In this document: one piece after another, positions 62,801 through 64,000 of the stretch | Layout: each line of letters opens with the position of its first letter | Position numbering within the stretch: the stretch's first letter is position 1 | Source of the DNA: Paramagnetospirillum magnetotacticum MS-1 | Lineage (GTDB): Bacteria; Pseudomonadota; Alphaproteobacteria; Rhodospirillales; Magnetospirillaceae | NCBI RefSeq assembly: GCF_000829825.1 | Contig: NZ_JXSL01000024.1 | Coordinates: 54,604 to 118,603 of the forward strand | Length of the DNA: 64,000 nt | Reading direction: 5' to 3' | Program-made: the position numbers and the translations under genes | The notes under the pieces: generated by a model | What the model was told of the DNA's origin: nothing | The model's input: only the letters and a program-made list of their open reading frames with translations | Databases searched by the model: none

Positions 62801-64000
62801 GTCACCGTAGAGAGTGTCGTTGGCCGTGCTGCCGTTGATGATGTCGGAGCCCGAGCCGCCTTGGGCATAGCCATCGCTGGCGGTATAGGTCGCGCCCGAC
62901 TGGGCCGACATGCTGGCGTCCTGGGCGTTGATGGTCGCCGCATCCGCCTGGGCGTTGACCGTGATGCCCACACTCTGGTTGACCGTGCCGCCATGACCGT
63001 CCGACACCTGCACGGTAAAGCTGTCCGTTCCGTGCCAGTTGCTGTCCGAAGCGGTGAAGGTGAAATCGCCGCTGGCATTGACCGCCAATGTGCCGTGATG
63101 GCCTGCGGCGGCGTTGTCGGTGACGGAATAGCTAAGCGTGTCGGTGGCATCCACATCACTGGCGGTGATATGGCCGGTCACCACCGAATTGGCGCTGGTG
63201 GTGCTTTCATTGCCGGTCCCGCCGGTGACACTGCTCACCACCGGCCCGTCATTGCTGCCGGTGATGGTGACATTGACCGTGCTGGCGGCCGAGGCCGAGC
63301 CGTGGTTGTCCACAGCCACCACCTTGAAGCTGTCGCCCAGGGTCTGGCCGACACCCAGGCTGGAATCGCCGGTGGGGGTGAAGGTGTAGTCGCCGGTGGC
63401 GGCATTGATGGTCACGGTGCCATGGGCGGTGGTCAGGCTATCCACCTGATTACCGCTGGCGTCCATCAGGTGATAGCGGACCGTATCGCCCGTATCCACA
63501 TCCGCGCCCGTCGCATGGCCGGTGATGGCGGTATGGTCGTTGGCGGTGGTCACGTTGGCCACGCTGACCGTCGGGCCGTCATTGGAACCGGTGATGGTCA
63601 CCGCCACGGTGCTGGGCGCCGAAGCCGCGCCGTGATTGTCCACGGCCACCACCTTGAAGCTGTCGCCCAGGGTCTGGCCGACACCCACCGAGGCATCGCC
63701 GGTCGGCGTGAAGGTGTAATCGCCGGTGGCGCTGTTGATGGTCACCGTGCCGTGGGCCGTGGTCAGGCTATCCACCTGATTGCCGTTGCCGTCCACCAGA
63801 TGGTAGGCCACCGTATCGCCCGTATCCACATCCGCGCCACTCGCATGGCCGGTGATGGCGGTGTATGGTCATTGGCGGTGGTGACGTTGGCGACACTCAC
63901 CGTCGGGCCGTCATTGGAACCGGTGATGGTCACCGCCACGGTGCTGGGGGCCGAGGCCGCGCCGTGATTGTCCACGGCCACCACCTTGAAGCTGTCGCCC
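59813..64000 (-). CDS. Giant VCBS/RTX repeat secreted protein, 3' part, with a frameshift
   Basis: At least 1,390 codons of a repeat adhesin run off the right edge. From the N-terminal side it has tandem VCBS-like units (SFKVVAVDNHGAASAPSTVAV, VTITGSNDGP), cadherin-like blocks (NHPPQVTSVESNY), RTX nonapeptide runs (GGAGNDTF, GSAGADTILTGTGDD) and a C-terminal calcium-binding RTX block (GGAGNDQIHGGGGNDTITGG) near a type I secretion-style tail. Such proteins are exported by a type I system and mediate adhesion or biofilm. At 63861-63864 a repeat has GTGT where its sister has GT, shifting frame; reading resumes from about 63829. No secretion genes are in the window. Confidence 0.85.
63251..64000 (-). 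repeat. Tandem 330-bp VCBS-coding repeats
   Basis: Near-identical 330-bp units (110 codons) begin at 63251, 63581 and 63913. The middle unit is 332 bp because of an extra GT at 63861-63864. The array continues beyond the window. Lower-coordinate parts of the gene have more diverged repeats. Confidence 0.9.

Noticed and set aside
61097..63967. Long plus-strand open frame of about 950 codons opposite the repeat protein
   Set aside because: It mirrors the VCBS/RTX repeats in a shadow frame, is Gly/Val/His/Arg-rich and shows no domain; the minus frame has clear repeats and a terminator.
63251..64000. CRISPR-like array
   Set aside because: Repeats are 330 bp, contiguous and coding, without spacers.

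Overview
This is about 64 kb of high-GC chromosomal DNA, densely packed with genes on both strands. It looks like a metabolically versatile alphaproteobacterium of the Rhodospirillales, most like Magnetospirillum or a close relative. The evidence is the xseB-ispA-dxs cluster with an acetoin-utilisation/HDAC-type deacetylase and tlyA beside it, an aromatic-acid CoA ligase fused to a Liv-type ABC transport operon, GC-rich multi-hairpin intergenic repeats, and benzoyl-CoA-reductase-like iron-sulfur proteins. The genus call is inference; no rRNA or tRNA gene was seen.

Layout. 1-8 kb: the tail of one gene, a membrane-anchored hypothetical, then a minus-strand operon livK-livH-livM-livG-livF-aryl-CoA ligase that would import and activate a carboxylic (probably aromatic) acid. 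8-16 kb: a fumarylacetoacetate hydrolase-family enzyme, a Cache-type histidine kinase, a large orphan protein, and a minus-strand operon with small and FAD subunits of a molybdenum hydroxylase, a MocA-like cytidylyltransferase, a cysteine desulfurase and an IscU/SufU-like scaffold, with no molybdenum subunit in view. 16-27 kb: a Panacea/SocA-domain protein coupled to a GH25 lysozyme lipoprotein, a polysaccharide deacetylase, an MFS exporter divergent from a TetR regulator and Old Yellow Enzyme, dctA, another MFS gene with a TonB/TolA-like protein, and an OmpR-type two-component pair. 27-36 kb: SRAP, tlyA, the deacetylase, a glycosyltransferase-TPR protein, xseB-ispA-dxs, an ArsR regulator with SqrR/BigR-like cysteines and a metallo-beta-lactamase-fold hydrolase.

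36-44.5 kb: a six-gene plus-strand operon (SsuA/TauA-type binding protein, permease, ATPase, acetyl-CoA-synthetase-like enzyme, OsmC-like protein, cystathionine lyase-like enzyme) facing a CoA-binding-domain/MetY fusion. Together they suggest import and processing of an organosulfur compound. 44.5-55.3 kb is the most unusual region. A Crp-family regulator and two small DUF2946-like cysteine proteins precede a nine-gene, mostly overlapping operon: TonB-dependent receptor, membrane-anchored periplasmic protein, NapH-like polyferredoxin, HgdB/BcrC-like double-cubane-cluster-type protein, its HgdC/BadF-type ATP-dependent activator, DsbD/CcdA-like membrane protein, TonB, ExbB and ExbD. It reads as a dedicated outer-membrane uptake system coupled to ATP-driven low-potential reduction of an unknown substrate or metal complex.

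55-64 kb: a B12-binding-type radical SAM enzyme, a NarL-type response regulator and PAS histidine kinase, a Ser/Thr kinase, and the 3' part of a giant VCBS/RTX repeat protein running off the right edge. One of its 330-bp repeats carries a 2-bp insertion that breaks the reading frame.
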